In this document: positions 37,573 to 46,381 of the stretch, piece by piece
Layout: every line of letters begins with the position of its first letter
How positions within the stretch are numbered: position 1 is the first letter of the stretch
Source of the DNA: 67-14 sp020438345
Lineage (GTDB): Bacteria > Actinomycetota > Thermoleophilia > Solirubrobacterales > 70-9
Direction: 5' to 3'
DNA length: 64,000 nt
Assembly: GCA_937872475.1 (NCBI GenBank)
Contig: CALMSY010000015.1
Span: 9,705 to 73,704, forward strand
Program-made: the position numbers and the translations under genes
Notes under the pieces: model-generated
Database searches by the model: none
What the model was told of the DNA's origin: nothing
What the model saw: the letters and a program-made list of their open reading frames with translations, nothing else

Positions 37573-37817
37573 CCGTCCGAGAACGGATTGATTCCGGTCA
37601 CGTCATTTGAGACCAGGACCCATGCCAGGCCCGCAAGTACACCGATGGTCACCAGGCCCCCGAGGATCATCAACGAGAGGAATCCGGCTGCAAAACGCTC
37701 ATGCCAGCGGCCAAACGAACTGATCGCGGGCACGAGAATCAGCCCGACGAAAGCGGCCAGACTGACCAGCCCCGCGGCCCCGAAATACCAGACATTGGTT
37801 GAGACGGCGATCACCAT
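37569..37817 (-). CDS. Small two-helix membrane protein
   Basis: 82 residues, two hydrophobic helices (about 10-32 and 46-70) and a short tail VSNDVTGINPFSDG. Not recognised. Five bases after the DedA-PAP2 gene and coupled by ATGA to the PucR-type regulator, so transcribed with both. Confidence 0.7.
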   Translation of the reverse strand: MVIAVSTNVWYFGAAGLVSLAAFVGLILVPAISSFGRWHERFAAGFLSLMILGGLVTIGVLAGLAWVLVSNDVTGINPFSDG

Positions 37818-37821
37818 CGGG

Positions 37822-39297
37822 TTAATTTTTGCGCAACTGGCCGGTCAGAAGGGCTGCGACCGCAAAAAGCGCGAAACAAAGTGCTCCCAGGGACCAGCCC
37901 CCGAAGACGTCACTCATGTAGTGAACCTGAAGGTAGACACGGCTCAGGCCAACCAGAACCGTGAGCAGGACTCCAGCCCCAACCAGCACTGCTTTGCGCG
38001 CCATGTCGGGCCTGAGACGAACCGCGATGGTCACCGCCAGCCAGACGTAGAAGACCGAATGGGCGGCGTGACCCGAGGGGTAGGAGTTGCCCGGAACGTC
38101 GATCAGAGCCTGCTCCGGGCGGGGCCTGCCGACCGCCTCCTTGATCACATCGACCCCGATGAAGATCGAAATCGAAGAGAGCGCCAGCACCGCGAACTCC
38201 GCCCAGCGGCCGTTCAGCGCGAGAACGGAGGCCGTAACCACGATCAATGGCAGAAGCACCACCGTTGAACCGAGATAGGTGAAGACTTTCGTGAAGCTGG
38301 TCAACCAGTCGCTTTGAATGAATCCAGCGACGTCGAAAGCCCTCAGATCGCCAGGGGTGGGTCCGCCGTCCCCGGAAATGATCGCGGCGTAGGCGATAAG
38401 AACGAAAGACGACACCGCGATGATTGCGAAGAGAGTTGTGACTTCCAGGCCGAAGGTGCCGCCGGGTGTGAACCGGTCCTGAAGCCAGCGGAGTTCGGTT
38501 TCGTAGCGCCGGCCAAGACGAACGATCCACGCCGTGAACCAGTGGCTGTCCATCCACCTGACGGTGCTTGCCCTGTTCTCCGGCTCACGCAGGTACTTCC
38601 AGGCAAAGTAGGACACCAGTGAAACTCCGAGCATCGTGCCGATGACCAGCGCGGCCAGTCCCACGTATTCAGCCGCAGCCTCGATACTGCGGGCGAAGAA
38701 ATACCCGGCAAGAATGTGAAGGGTGATCTGAAGGCCGGCCCCGAGGATGCTGTACGGGGCAAAGGCCCGGTATTTCATCCCGGAACTGCCAGCCACAAAC
38801 GGGGCGAGGGCTCTCACCAGGCCAATGAACCGGCCGATCAGAACTGTCTTGCCTCCGTGCTTGTCGAAATACTCCTCGACCTGTTCGTATCGCTCGCGGG
38901 AGATGCCGACACGGCTGCCGTGCCTGAGGATGAAACCGCGACCCAGCCGGTGACCGAGATAGAAACTGGTCGAATCACCAAGGAAGGCCATGACCCAGGC
39001 GATGCCGATCAGCAGGAAGACGTTGATCACGCCCTGTCCGGCCACCGCGCCACCAATCAGCATCGCGGTTTCGCCGGGAACCAGCAGACCGACGAATGCG
39101 CCGGTCTCCAGGAAAGCGAGCAGGCCGACCACCAGGTAAGTCCAGGCTCCGAGGAAGTTCGCGAACTCGTCCAGGAGGTGCTGCAGATCGAACTCGGGGA
39201 AGAACTTCCGGTAGAGGATGAAGATGACCAGCGCTCCGGCCCCCACTCCCAGCAACGCGAGGCGCTTGCCGTTCTTTGTCTCAGGCACCTTGATCAT
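37822..39297 (-). CDS. DedA-family / PAP2-family fusion membrane protein
   Basis: 491 residues. N-terminal DedA (SNARE-associated/VTT) domain, about 45-215: GAFVGLLVPGETAML, the FLGDSTSFYLGHRLGRG motif and GRFIGLVRALAPFVAG. C-terminal PAP2 acid phosphatase domain with all three motifs: KEAVGRPRP, PSGHAAHS and SRVYLQVHYMSDV. DedA proteins flip undecaprenyl phosphate or phosphatidylethanolamine; PAP2 enzymes dephosphorylate lipid pyrophosphates, so the fusion fits C55-PP recycling. The start is taken at the ATG at 39297, 11 nt after ispE's stop; longer readings overlap ispE. Confidence 0.9.
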   Translation of the reverse strand: MIKVPETKNGKRLALLGVGAGALVIFILYRKFFPEFDLQHLLDEFANFLGAWTYLVVGLLAFLETGAFVGLLVPGETAMLIGGAVAGQGVINVFLLIGIAWVMAFLGDSTSFYLGHRLGRGFILRHGSRVGISRERYEQVEEYFDKHGGKTVLIGRFIGLVRALAPFVAGSSGMKYRAFAPYSILGAGLQITLHILAGYFFARSIEAAAEYVGLAALVIGTMLGVSLVSYFAWKYLREPENRASTVRWMDSHWFTAWIVRLGRRYETELRWLQDRFTPGGTFGLEVTTLFAIIAVSSFVLIAYAAIISGDGGPTPGDLRAFDVAGFIQSDWLTSFTKVFTYLGSTVVLLPLIVVTASVLALNGRWAEFAVLALSSISIFIGVDVIKEAVGRPRPEQALIDVPGNSYPSGHAAHSVFYVWLAVTIAVRLRPDMARKAVLVGAGVLLTVLVGLSRVYLQVHYMSDVFGGWSLGALCFALFAVAALLTGQLRKN

Positions 39298-39307
39298 TGG
39301 TGGATCC

Positions 39308-40177
39308 TCAGCTGACGCCGCCCTGACAGACGATCGCCGGGGCGCCAATTTCCTCCCCGGCGGCTTCGGCAGAATGCCGGTCCGGGAAAATACCGAAGGC
39401 GGTGGGCCCGGTGCCGGTCATGCCGGTGAACCCGGCCCCGGCCGAAGCTAGCCGTTCCTTTGCGAGGCCGATTTCCGGCATCAGTGAAATCGCCGCGGGT
39501 TCAAGGTCATTGACCAGAAGCGCCGGGTAGGCGAGCGGCGAGACTCCGTTGGTGGCCACCGCCCAAAGTCTTCCCGAGATCCCGTCGATCTCTTCCTGGC
39601 TTCTCCCCAGCTTCAGCCGGTCGGCTTCATCGAACACGGCCCGGGTCGAGAGGCCAGTCGTGAAAGGCATGAGGACTATCCAGTGTTCGGCGGGCAGAGG
39701 CAGAGTGGTCAGTTTTTGACCGACCCCTTCAACCAGGAGTGGCTTCGGGTTGAGTTGGGAAGGAACATCGGCCCCGAGCAGCAGCGCCAGTCCGGCCAGG
39801 TCCGTCACTTCGCCGGCCCCGAGTCTGAGGATCGCCGCCGCATCGGCACTGCCACCACCGAGACCGGCCTGGACCGGGATCCGTTTTTCGATTTCGACTT
39901 TCAGCAAGGGAAGCGAAAAGCCTTCGGAGCGCATCATCCGAAGTGCCTGGCTGACCAGGTTCTCTCCATCCACAGCGGGGCAGATCACCTGGTCGACCAA
40001 TGCCCGGGGGCCCCCTTCGGAAACCGTGATCCGGTCGGCCAGGGTCAGCGGCTCGAAAATCGACGTCAGTTCATGAAGCCCATCTTTACGGCGCGGACCC
40101 AGGTAAAGGCAAAGGTTGAGTTTGGCCGGAGCCTCCAGCTTCAGCGGCAGCTTCAGTTCTGATTCGGTTTCAGCCAT
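39308..40177 (-). CDS. ispE: 4-diphosphocytidyl-2-C-methyl-D-erythritol kinase
   Basis: GHMP kinase of the MEP isoprenoid pathway, 289 residues from the ATG at 40177 (a TTG at 40192 is the alternative). Substrate loop APAKLNLCLYLGPRRKDGLHEL near the N-terminus, ATP loop VQAGLGGGSADAAAILRL, and GTGPTAFGIF near the C-terminus match IspE. It overlaps rsmA by eight bases; the order tatD-rsmA-ispE is a well-known conserved group. It phosphorylates CDP-ME. Confidence 0.93.
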   Translation of the reverse strand: MAETESELKLPLKLEAPAKLNLCLYLGPRRKDGLHELTSIFEPLTLADRITVSEGGPRALVDQVICPAVDGENLVSQALRMMRSEGFSLPLLKVEIEKRIPVQAGLGGGSADAAAILRLGAGEVTDLAGLALLLGADVPSQLNPKPLLVEGVGQKLTTLPLPAEHWIVLMPFTTGLSTRAVFDEADRLKLGRSQEEIDGISGRLWAVATNGVSPLAYPALLVNDLEPAAISLMPEIGLAKERLASAGAGFTGMTGTGPTAFGIFPDRHSAEAAGEEIGAPAIVCQGGVS

Positions 40178-40940
40178 CGGGAGAAAGCTCAATCATCCCG
40201 GAAAGCCTGTCGAACTGGTCGGGCGAAAGCGCCTCTGCTCTCACCTGCTGGTCTATCCCCGCTTGCTCCAGTGCTTCCCGCACCGCTTTGAACGTGCCCG
40301 GAATCGCCAGGTCAACCGAACGGGCCATCGCCTTGCGGCGGTGGGCGAATCCGGCCCGGACCAGCCGTCGTGTCGCCAGGTCAGGACCGGGGCCGGTGCG
40401 ACGGATCTCGATAATGGCCGAATCCACTCGCGGTTGCGGTTTGAACACCGTGCGGCTTACCTTTCGGACCTGCCGGACCTCCCCGGTCAGCTGGATCAGA
40501 ACCGAGGGAGCCCCGTAAGTTCTGGAGCCCGGCCCGGCCCGCAGGCGGTCCCCGATCTCCTTTTGAACCATGACTGTCCAATGCCTGATCCCGGGCAGTT
40601 CAAAAGCCGTCTCCATGATCACCGGGGTCGCCACCGAATAGGGCAGGTTCGCGACCATCGCAGTCGGGGCCGGTTCGAGACCGGCGAAGTCGAATTTCAC
40701 CGCATCAGCCCAGATCAGATTCACGTTCGGCCGGGCCATCACCCCGGAAAGCCCGGGTTCGAGGTCACGATCGAGTTCGATCACATGAACCTGGGCGGCA
40801 ACGTCGGCGAGTCGCTCGGTCAACACTCCTTCACCCGCCCCGACCTCCAGAACCACATCGTCGGCTGCAACCCCGGAGTCCCTGACAATGGCCTCCAGCA
40901 GGTTGGGGTCGGCCAGGAAATTCTGGCCGAGTTTCACCAT
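40170..40940 (-). CDS. rsmA: 16S rRNA dimethyladenosine transferase
   Basis: 256 residues. KsgA dimethylates A1518 and A1519 of 16S rRNA late in 30S assembly. Motifs: LGQNFLADPNLLEAIV, the SAM site VLEVGAGEGVLTERL, VIELDRDLEPGL, the catalytic NLPYSVATP, and FKPQPRVDSAII. Starts directly at MVKLGQNFL, with no N-terminal extension, overlapping tatD by seven bases. Confidence 0.95.
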   Translation of the reverse strand: MVKLGQNFLADPNLLEAIVRDSGVAADDVVLEVGAGEGVLTERLADVAAQVHVIELDRDLEPGLSGVMARPNVNLIWADAVKFDFAGLEPAPTAMVANLPYSVATPVIMETAFELPGIRHWTVMVQKEIGDRLRAGPGSRTYGAPSVLIQLTGEVRQVRKVSRTVFKPQPRVDSAIIEIRRTGPGPDLATRRLVRAGFAHRRKAMARSVDLAIPGTFKAVREALEQAGIDQQVRAEALSPDQFDRLSGMIELSPDG

Positions 40941-41698
40941 CCGAAAAGCTGGCCCGCGTTTTCGGTGACCTGAGCTTCGAGTTCGGTGTAGGACACCCCC
41001 CGGACTTCCGCCACCTGCTCGGCGGTTTCGACGACATAAGCGGGCTGGTTTCGATCACGCCGCCGCGACTGGGGAGTGAGATAGGGCGCATCGGTCTCGA
41101 CCAGGATCCGCTGATCCGGGACTCTTGCGGCCGCTTCCCGCAGGTCCGCATTTGCCGGGTACGTGACATTGCCCGCGAAGGAGCAGTACCAGTCACGTTC
41201 AGCCGCCCGTTCAACCCACTCCGGGGCGGAGAAGCAATGGAGGATCACGGTCAGATCGGGAAACTCCTCGAGGGTCGCGAAAACCTCGGAAACAGCCTCC
41301 TCGCTGCCCTGCCGGTCACGAACGTGAATGACCAGAGGCAGCTCGAGACGGGCGGCGATATCCGCCTGGGCGATGAAAGCCCGACGCTGCGAGTCCGGAT
41401 CTGCCGTATCCCGGAAGAAATCGAGTCCGGTCTCGCCGATCGCCACGACCTTCGGGGCCGAAGCGAGCTCCTCGATGTCAGCTGCCGCCGCCTGATCGAA
41501 TCCGTCGGCATCGTTCGGGTGGCGACCGATCGCCGCGTACAGCCCTTCAAAGTCGTTGCAGATCTGAATCTGCTCGCGGTTCGTTGCTTCGTCCAGCCCG
41601 ACCGTGAGGATCTTCTCCACTCCGGCCTCGCGGGCGGCCCCGATCACCGTTTCCGGTGAGTCGGGACAGCGCGAGACATGGGCATGCGAGTCGATCAA
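40934..41698 (-). CDS. tatD: TatD-family deoxyribonuclease (YcfH type)
   Basis: 254 residues, amidohydrolase-type TIM barrel. Metal ligands: DSHAHVS (HxH, residues 3-7), GETGLDFF (Glu), VIHVRD (His), ILHCFS (His) and VETDAPYLTP (Asp). YcfH/TatD enzymes are metal-dependent 3'-5' exonucleases or deacylases; the substrate in this group is open. TTG start, MIDSHAHV, as the family needs the HxH motif at the extreme N-terminus. First gene of the tatD-rsmA-ispE-dedA run. Confidence 0.92.
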   Translation of the reverse strand: MIDSHAHVSRCPDSPETVIGAAREAGVEKILTVGLDEATNREQIQICNDFEGLYAAIGRHPNDADGFDQAAAADIEELASAPKVVAIGETGLDFFRDTADPDSQRRAFIAQADIAARLELPLVIHVRDRQGSEEAVSEVFATLEEFPDLTVILHCFSAPEWVERAAERDWYCSFAGNVTYPANADLREAAARVPDQRILVETDAPYLTPQSRRRDRNQPAYVVETAEQVAEVRGVSYTELEAQVTENAGQLFGW

Positions 41699-41707
41699 GC
41701 GATCTGC

Positions 41708-42145
41708 CTAGCGGCGGAAGAGGAAGGACTTCGTCTGTTTGCGGACCGTACCGTTGGAGACGTTGGTCGCCGTGACCTCAACCTTGAGCCGGGAAAAGCG
41801 GAAATGATTCTTCAGCAGGGTCACTCCGTAGTTGGTGAGGATCATCCCGGTGATCCAGCCGCTACCCGCCGAGAGGCTGCGGCCACCCTTGACCGAAGAG
41901 GTACCGACCGGCGTGATCAGGGTCACCTTGACTTTGGCGTCGCAGTCCTTCGAGCAGCTGACAATGACTTTCAGTTTCTTGGCCACCTGCACCCTGGTAC
42001 CGGCGAATGGAGCAACCTTGATCTTCAATGGGGCCGCGGAAACTGTGGCTCCACCGGCCGTCGCTGCCGGAGCCGTGAAGGCAGCGCCCAGCGCAACAAT
42101 TGCAGCCACAACAAACCCTGCGAAAAATTTCCTGGTGATGTTCAT
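41708..42145 (-). CDS. Secreted beta protein with paired Cys
   Basis: 145 residues. Signal peptide 1-30 (cut after ATA), then a beta-rich domain LKIKVAPFAGTRVQVAKKLKVIVSCSKDC..., one Cys pair spaced C-x3-C, and a basic end KSFLFRR. The part around the Cys resembles the C-terminal domains of the two hydrolases at 31-36 kb, so it may be a free-standing member of that wall-associated domain family. Function unknown. It stands between tatD and metG on the minus strand with gaps of about 10 nt. Confidence 0.75.
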   Translation of the reverse strand: MNITRKFFAGFVVAAIVALGAAFTAPAATAGGATVSAAPLKIKVAPFAGTRVQVAKKLKVIVSCSKDCDAKVKVTLITPVGTSSVKGGRSLSAGSGWITGMILTNYGVTLLKNHFRFSRLKVEVTATNVSNGTVRKQTKSFLFRR

Positions 42146-42154
42146 GTTCCGATC

Positions 42155-43648
42155 CTAGAGCTTGGGGAAGAGAGGATTGATCTTCTTTGTCGCGGCACCC
42201 CCGGGACGGCTCCCGAAATCAGCGAGCACCAGGTCCCCTTCACCCAGCGCATCAAGGAGAGTCCCTGTTGAAGCGGGCAGAAACGGGTGAAGCAACAGGG
42301 TGAGAACCCGCAGGCCCTCGATCAGGTTGTAGAGCACCTGGTCCAGCCTGGCAGCGTCGCCTTCGTCCCTGGCCAGAACCCAGGGCTGGGTTTCCTCGAC
42401 ATAGCGGTTGAGTCGCCTGACAAGAACCCAGATCTCCTCCAGTGCCTGGCTGAGCTGGGCGGCATCGAGCAGCGCTCCAACCCGGTCAGGAATGCCGTTG
42501 AAATCACTGGTCAGCAGCGGGTCGGGATCAGCTTCGGGCTGAATGCCATCCCGGTATCGATCGACCATCGACAGACTGCGGGAAGCGAGGTTGCCGAAAT
42601 CGTTCGCCAGTTCCGACTCGTAGCGGGTCTCGAAACCCTCGGTCGAAATCGAACCATCCTGACCGAATGAGACCTCCCGGAAGCAGTAGAAGCGCAACGC
42701 ATCGGCGCCGAACTTCTCGATCACCTCGAAGGGATCGAGCACATTGCCGAGTGATTTGGACATCTTCTTGTCACCCATCAGCAGGAACCCGTGAATGAAG
42801 ATGCGTTGAGGCACCTCGATCCCGGCGGCGAGCAGGAAGGCAGGCCAGTAGACGGTGTGGAACTTGAGAATGTCCTTGGCGATCACATGCCAGGAGGCTG
42901 GCCAGTAGCGATCGGTCAGGTCTTCGCCTTCGCGGGCATAGCCGAGCGCCGTGTAGTAGTTGAGCAGGGCATCGAACCAGACATACATGACCTGGTCCGG
43001 GTCCCATGTCAGCGGCACGCCCCAGGAGAGTTGAGAGCGGGAAAGCGAAACGTCCTTGAGACCCTGGCGGATGAAGGCGAGCGCTTCGTTGCGCCGGAAG
43101 TCGGGCTGAATCATTCCCGGGTTCTCTTCATACATCCGTTCGAGTTCTTCCTGGAAGGCCGACAGCTTGAAGAACCAGTTGTTCTCCTGCTCACGGTCGA
43201 GCGGGATCTCATGGATCAGGCAGGTGTCATCGGGCCCGATCTCGTTTTCGTTCTTGAAATCGGCACAGCGCGGGCAATACCAGCCCTCGTAGGTGCCTTC
43301 GTACACGTAGCCGTTCTCCTTGACCTGGTCCACTACCGACTGGACCCTTTCGATATGTCCGGAATCGGTCGTGCGAATGAAGAAGTCATTAGTGGCATCG
43401 ACCCTGGCGACCATGTCCCGGAAGCTCTCGGCGCTCCGGTCAACCAGCTCCTGGGGCGTCACCCCCTGCTTCTCGGCGGCCTGGGCGATCGGCTCGCCAT
43501 GCTCATCGGTCCCGGTGAGGAAAAAGACATCCTCCCCGCGCTGGCGCATGTGACGGGCCAGGATGTCGGCAGCCATGGTCGAGTAGGCATGGCCAAGATG
43601 GGGCGCGCCATTGCCGTAGTAGATCGGTGTGGTGACGTAGAAACTCAA
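42155..43648 (-). CDS. metG: Methionine--tRNA ligase
   Basis: 497 residues. Class I synthetase: HIGH-equivalent PHLGHAY near residue 15, CP1 zinc knuckle WYCPRCADF with second Cys in DDTC, and KMSKSLGN near 302. The C-terminal helical anticodon-binding domain is present; the extra tRNA-binding EMAP-like domain is not. The start is set at TTG 43648 (MSFYVTTPIYYGNG), matching the family; a TTG at 43702 would overlap the ATP-grasp gene by 32 bases. Confidence 0.95.
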   Translation of the reverse strand: MSFYVTTPIYYGNGAPHLGHAYSTMAADILARHMRQRGEDVFFLTGTDEHGEPIAQAAEKQGVTPQELVDRSAESFRDMVARVDATNDFFIRTTDSGHIERVQSVVDQVKENGYVYEGTYEGWYCPRCADFKNENEIGPDDTCLIHEIPLDREQENNWFFKLSAFQEELERMYEENPGMIQPDFRRNEALAFIRQGLKDVSLSRSQLSWGVPLTWDPDQVMYVWFDALLNYYTALGYAREGEDLTDRYWPASWHVIAKDILKFHTVYWPAFLLAAGIEVPQRIFIHGFLLMGDKKMSKSLGNVLDPFEVIEKFGADALRFYCFREVSFGQDGSISTEGFETRYESELANDFGNLASRSLSMVDRYRDGIQPEADPDPLLTSDFNGIPDRVGALLDAAQLSQALEEIWVLVRRLNRYVEETQPWVLARDEGDAARLDQVLYNLIEGLRVLTLLLHPFLPASTGTLLDALGEGDLVLADFGSRPGGAATKKINPLFPKL

Positions 43649-43670
43649 GGTCCGTCCAGCATAGGGCCGC

Positions 43671-44579
43671 TCAGACCAGAGCAGCTTCGACCGCAGCGGC
43701 AAACAGCTCCCCGCCGGGAATCTCCAGGTCTTTCGCGAGTTTCAGATAGAAGCTCGGCTCGGTCACTTCGACCTCCATCAGGACAGCTTCCCCCTCCGGG
43801 GAGCAGACCATGTCGATACGTGCGTAGAGCGGCATCGCGCCGAAACGGCGGGCAAGCCAGGCAACCGTCTCCGCACCGAGTTCCATTTCCCCACCGGTTG
43901 GCTCGCAGAGGCTCATCAGGTCCTCGTCGAACATGCCGGACGCCACCTTCGTTCCTGGATGGACCGGTGCGACCCCGGATTCCGGCAGAAACGCCTTCTT
44001 CTTCAACGCATAGGCGAACCTGCCACCGAAGAAAACCATGGCCGTCTCGCCCTGATCGTCAATCCACGGAATGTACGGCTGGATCATCGCTATCTCGTCC
44101 TGCTCGCCGAGTTTGCCCAGCAGGGCAATCCCATCCTCGTGATTCGATTCGTCAAAGACTCCGGTGTCCCGGGCCCCGGCGCCAGAGACGGGCTTGATCA
44201 CCACCTTGCCTCCGAAGGGCGGGGCTGTGCCTCCGGGGGCAACCAGGGCGGTCGGTGGTACCGGCAGCCCCGCAGCGTCGAGTTCGGCCAGATAACGCTT
44301 GTCGGTGTTCCAGCGGACCATCGCCGGCACGTTGCGAAGCTTTTCCGGGCCGACCCGGTCCGTCCAGGCCAGGAACTCCTCGAGACGGTCCGTGTAATCC
44401 CAGGTTGACCTGATTACTGCCAGATCGAAGCTTTGCCAGTCGGCACCAGGGTCATCCCAGGCCACGAACCGGACGTCGATTCCCCGGGTGGACAGGACCT
44501 CCGCTGATTGAAGATCGTCCTCCCATTGCGCCATCCGCGGTTCGCAGGTGACGTAGGCGACCCGTGGGCCGGAGCTCAT
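43671..44579 (-). CDS. ATP-grasp ligase (RimK/glutathione-synthetase-like)
   Basis: 302 residues. N-terminal domain VAYVTCEP...VLSTRGIDVRFVAWDDP, IRSTWDYTDRLEEFLAW, then an ATP-grasp domain with VVIKPVSGAGARDTGVF, QPYIPWIDDQGETAMVFFGGRFAYALKK, and metal ligands in YARIDMV and LMEVEVTEPSFYL. The same layout occurs in DcsG-like and other amide-forming ATP-grasp enzymes. Substrates unknown. Overlaps rsmI by ATGA, so translated with it. Confidence 0.85.
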   Translation of the reverse strand: MSSGPRVAYVTCEPRMAQWEDDLQSAEVLSTRGIDVRFVAWDDPGADWQSFDLAVIRSTWDYTDRLEEFLAWTDRVGPEKLRNVPAMVRWNTDKRYLAELDAAGLPVPPTALVAPGGTAPPFGGKVVIKPVSGAGARDTGVFDESNHEDGIALLGKLGEQDEIAMIQPYIPWIDDQGETAMVFFGGRFAYALKKKAFLPESGVAPVHPGTKVASGMFDEDLMSLCEPTGGEMELGAETVAWLARRFGAMPLYARIDMVCSPEGEAVLMEVEVTEPSFYLKLAKDLEIPGGELFAAAVEAALV

Positions 44580-45403
44580 CGCCTGGGTTCCCGGCCAGTC
44601 AGTGCCTTGTAGAGATCATTTGCCCTGGTTCCGGTCAGCGAGGCGACAACCGTCGCTGCTGCCCGGGGGCGGGCACCGGACTTGACGAGCTGCTTCAGAG
44701 CTTCAACCGCGAAGGCAATGTCCTGCCCGTGGCCGACAGCCTCTGCCGGGGCTATGACCAGAACGATCTCCCCTTTCACTTCCCCCTTGAATTTCATCGC
44801 GAGTTCACCCAGGGTTCCCCGGCTGATCTCCTCATGCATCTTGGTCATTTCCCGGCAAACTGCCGCCTGGCGATCCGGGGCGAGTTGCGCGAGTGCGGCC
44901 AGGGAATTGGAGATGCGCCGGGGCGATTCGAAAGCGACCACGGTCTCGGCCGAGTTCAGCACCCGCTCCATTTCTGCCGAGCGTTTCGGCAGGAAACCTT
45001 CGAAACGCCAACGGTCGGTCGGCAGCCCGGAAGCGACCAGAGCGACCGGTATCGCAGAGGGCCCAGGCAGCACCTCGACTTCGATTTCCCGGTCGATGCA
45101 TGCGCGGATGAGCCGATAGCCGGGATCCGAGACAGCCGGCATACCCGCATCGGACACAAGCGCGATCTTGTCGCCTCGCTCCATTCGCTTGACCAGCTCG
45201 ACTGCCCGTGATGCCTCATTGCCTTCATGGTTGGATACGAGCCGTGGTTTCGGCCGGATCTCCAGCCTTTCCAGCAGGCGGCCGGTCCGTCGCGTGTCCT
45301 CGCAGGCGATGAAGTCGGCCGAGACGAGCGCTTCGCGAACCCGATCGCTGACGTCATCCATGTTGCCAATCGGGGTGGGGCAGACGGTCAGGCGGCCGGG
45401 CAT
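44576..45403 (-). CDS. rsmI: 16S rRNA (cytidine(1402)-2'-O)-methyltransferase
   Basis: 275 residues, tetrapyrrole-methylase fold. Motifs: LTVCPTPIGNMDDVSDRVREAL, ACEDTRRTGRLLERL, SNHEGNE, ALVSDAGMPAVSDPGYRL, LPGPSAIPVALVASGLP and RFEGFLP. RsmI methylates the 2'-O of C1402 in the P site. A C-terminal helical extension of about 45 residues is usual. Start ATG shares one base with the stop of the upstream ROK gene. Confidence 0.95.
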   Translation of the reverse strand: MPGRLTVCPTPIGNMDDVSDRVREALVSADFIACEDTRRTGRLLERLEIRPKPRLVSNHEGNEASRAVELVKRMERGDKIALVSDAGMPAVSDPGYRLIRACIDREIEVEVLPGPSAIPVALVASGLPTDRWRFEGFLPKRSAEMERVLNSAETVVAFESPRRISNSLAALAQLAPDRQAAVCREMTKMHEEISRGTLGELAMKFKGEVKGEIVLVIAPAEAVGHGQDIAFAVEALKQLVKSGARPRAAATVVASLTGTRANDLYKALTGREPRR

Positions 45404-46359
45404 CAGGCAGCCTCTGCTTCCATCCGGCCGTAGGCGGCGGCCCCGATCATGCCGGCGGCCGGGCCCAGGCTGGCCGCCACAACCGGGGTTGTATTCATCG
45501 GATTCAGGGCGTATCTCTCGATTTCCTCCTGGGCCGGGGCGATCAGCAGGTCACCGAATGCGATCGCTCCACCTCCGAGAAGGATCATCTCGGGCTGAAA
45601 GATGTTCGCCATCGAGACGAGTGCCTGACCGAGGTAATGGCCGGCCTTGCCGACCGCGGCGATCGCTGCTTCGTCACCTTGTCTGGCTGCTTCGTTCACG
45701 GCTTTCGCGTCAATCTCCCTGCCTTCGGCCAGCATCCGGCCGAGCAGCGAACCGGGATTGGCTTGCGCCTCGTCGCGGCCATGGCGGCCGATGGCAGTAC
45801 CGGACGCCATCGTTTCAACACAACCCCGGTTGGGGCAGTTCTTCTGGCATGGATACCCGTCTATGTCCACCACGACATGGCCGAGTTCGGCCCCGGCTCC
45901 GGTTGAACCGCGAAAGATCTCGCCGTTCAGCCAGACTCCCCCTCCGATTCCGGTACCAATGGTCAGGAGCAGAGCGGTCCGGGCCCCACGGGCGGCGCCG
46001 TAGAGCGCTTCGGCAAGCATCGCCAGATTGCCGTCATTCTCGATTGCCACCGGCAGTCCGACCAGCTCGGTCAGCCGGTCCCGGATCGGTACGTCTTCAA
46101 GATCAAGATTCACCGTGCTGATCACTCGCCCGCTCTCGTGATCGAGGGTTGCCGGAATCCCGACCCCGACAGCTGAAGCCTCCGGGCAGGCCTCGCGGGC
46201 CTTGCCGATCTGCTGCGAAAGCAGGGTCACGACATCTTCCTGCGAATAACCTTTGGAAGGTACTTCTTCATTCCACAGGGTTCCCGGGCGCCCGTCAACG
46301 ACACCGACGGCAAGCTTTGTCCCGCCCAGGTCAGCCCCGATCGTCTGCAAGTGTTCCAT
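45403..46359 (-). CDS. ROK-family glucokinase
   Basis: 318 residues. ROK kinase: ATP loop GADLGGTKLAVGVVDG (8-23), catalytic NDGNLAMLAEALYGAARG, GTGIGGGVWLNGEIFRG, and zinc site GHVVVD...CQKNCPNRGCVETMAS (CxCGxxGCxE variant, with an extra Asn-Pro-Asn-Arg loop). Phosphorylates glucose or a related sugar at the start of glycolysis. ATG start only 22 nt from the divergent LytR-CpsA-Psr gene, leaving no room for two conventional leaders. Confidence 0.9.
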   Translation of the reverse strand: MEHLQTIGADLGGTKLAVGVVDGRPGTLWNEEVPSKGYSQEDVVTLLSQQIGKAREACPEASAVGVGIPATLDHESGRVISTVNLDLEDVPIRDRLTELVGLPVAIENDGNLAMLAEALYGAARGARTALLLTIGTGIGGGVWLNGEIFRGSTGAGAELGHVVVDIDGYPCQKNCPNRGCVETMASGTAIGRHGRDEAQANPGSLLGRMLAEGREIDAKAVNEAARQGDEAAIAAVGKAGHYLGQALVSMANIFQPEMILLGGGAIAFGDLLIAPAQEEIERYALNPMNTTPVVAASLGPAAGMIGAAAYGRMEAEAA

Positions 46360-46381
46360 CAGTAACCATTCTTAGCTCTTC

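Noticed and set aside
42791..44197. 468-codon plus-strand frame across metG and the ATP-grasp gene
   Set aside because: Covers two recognisable minus-strand genes and resembles nothing.
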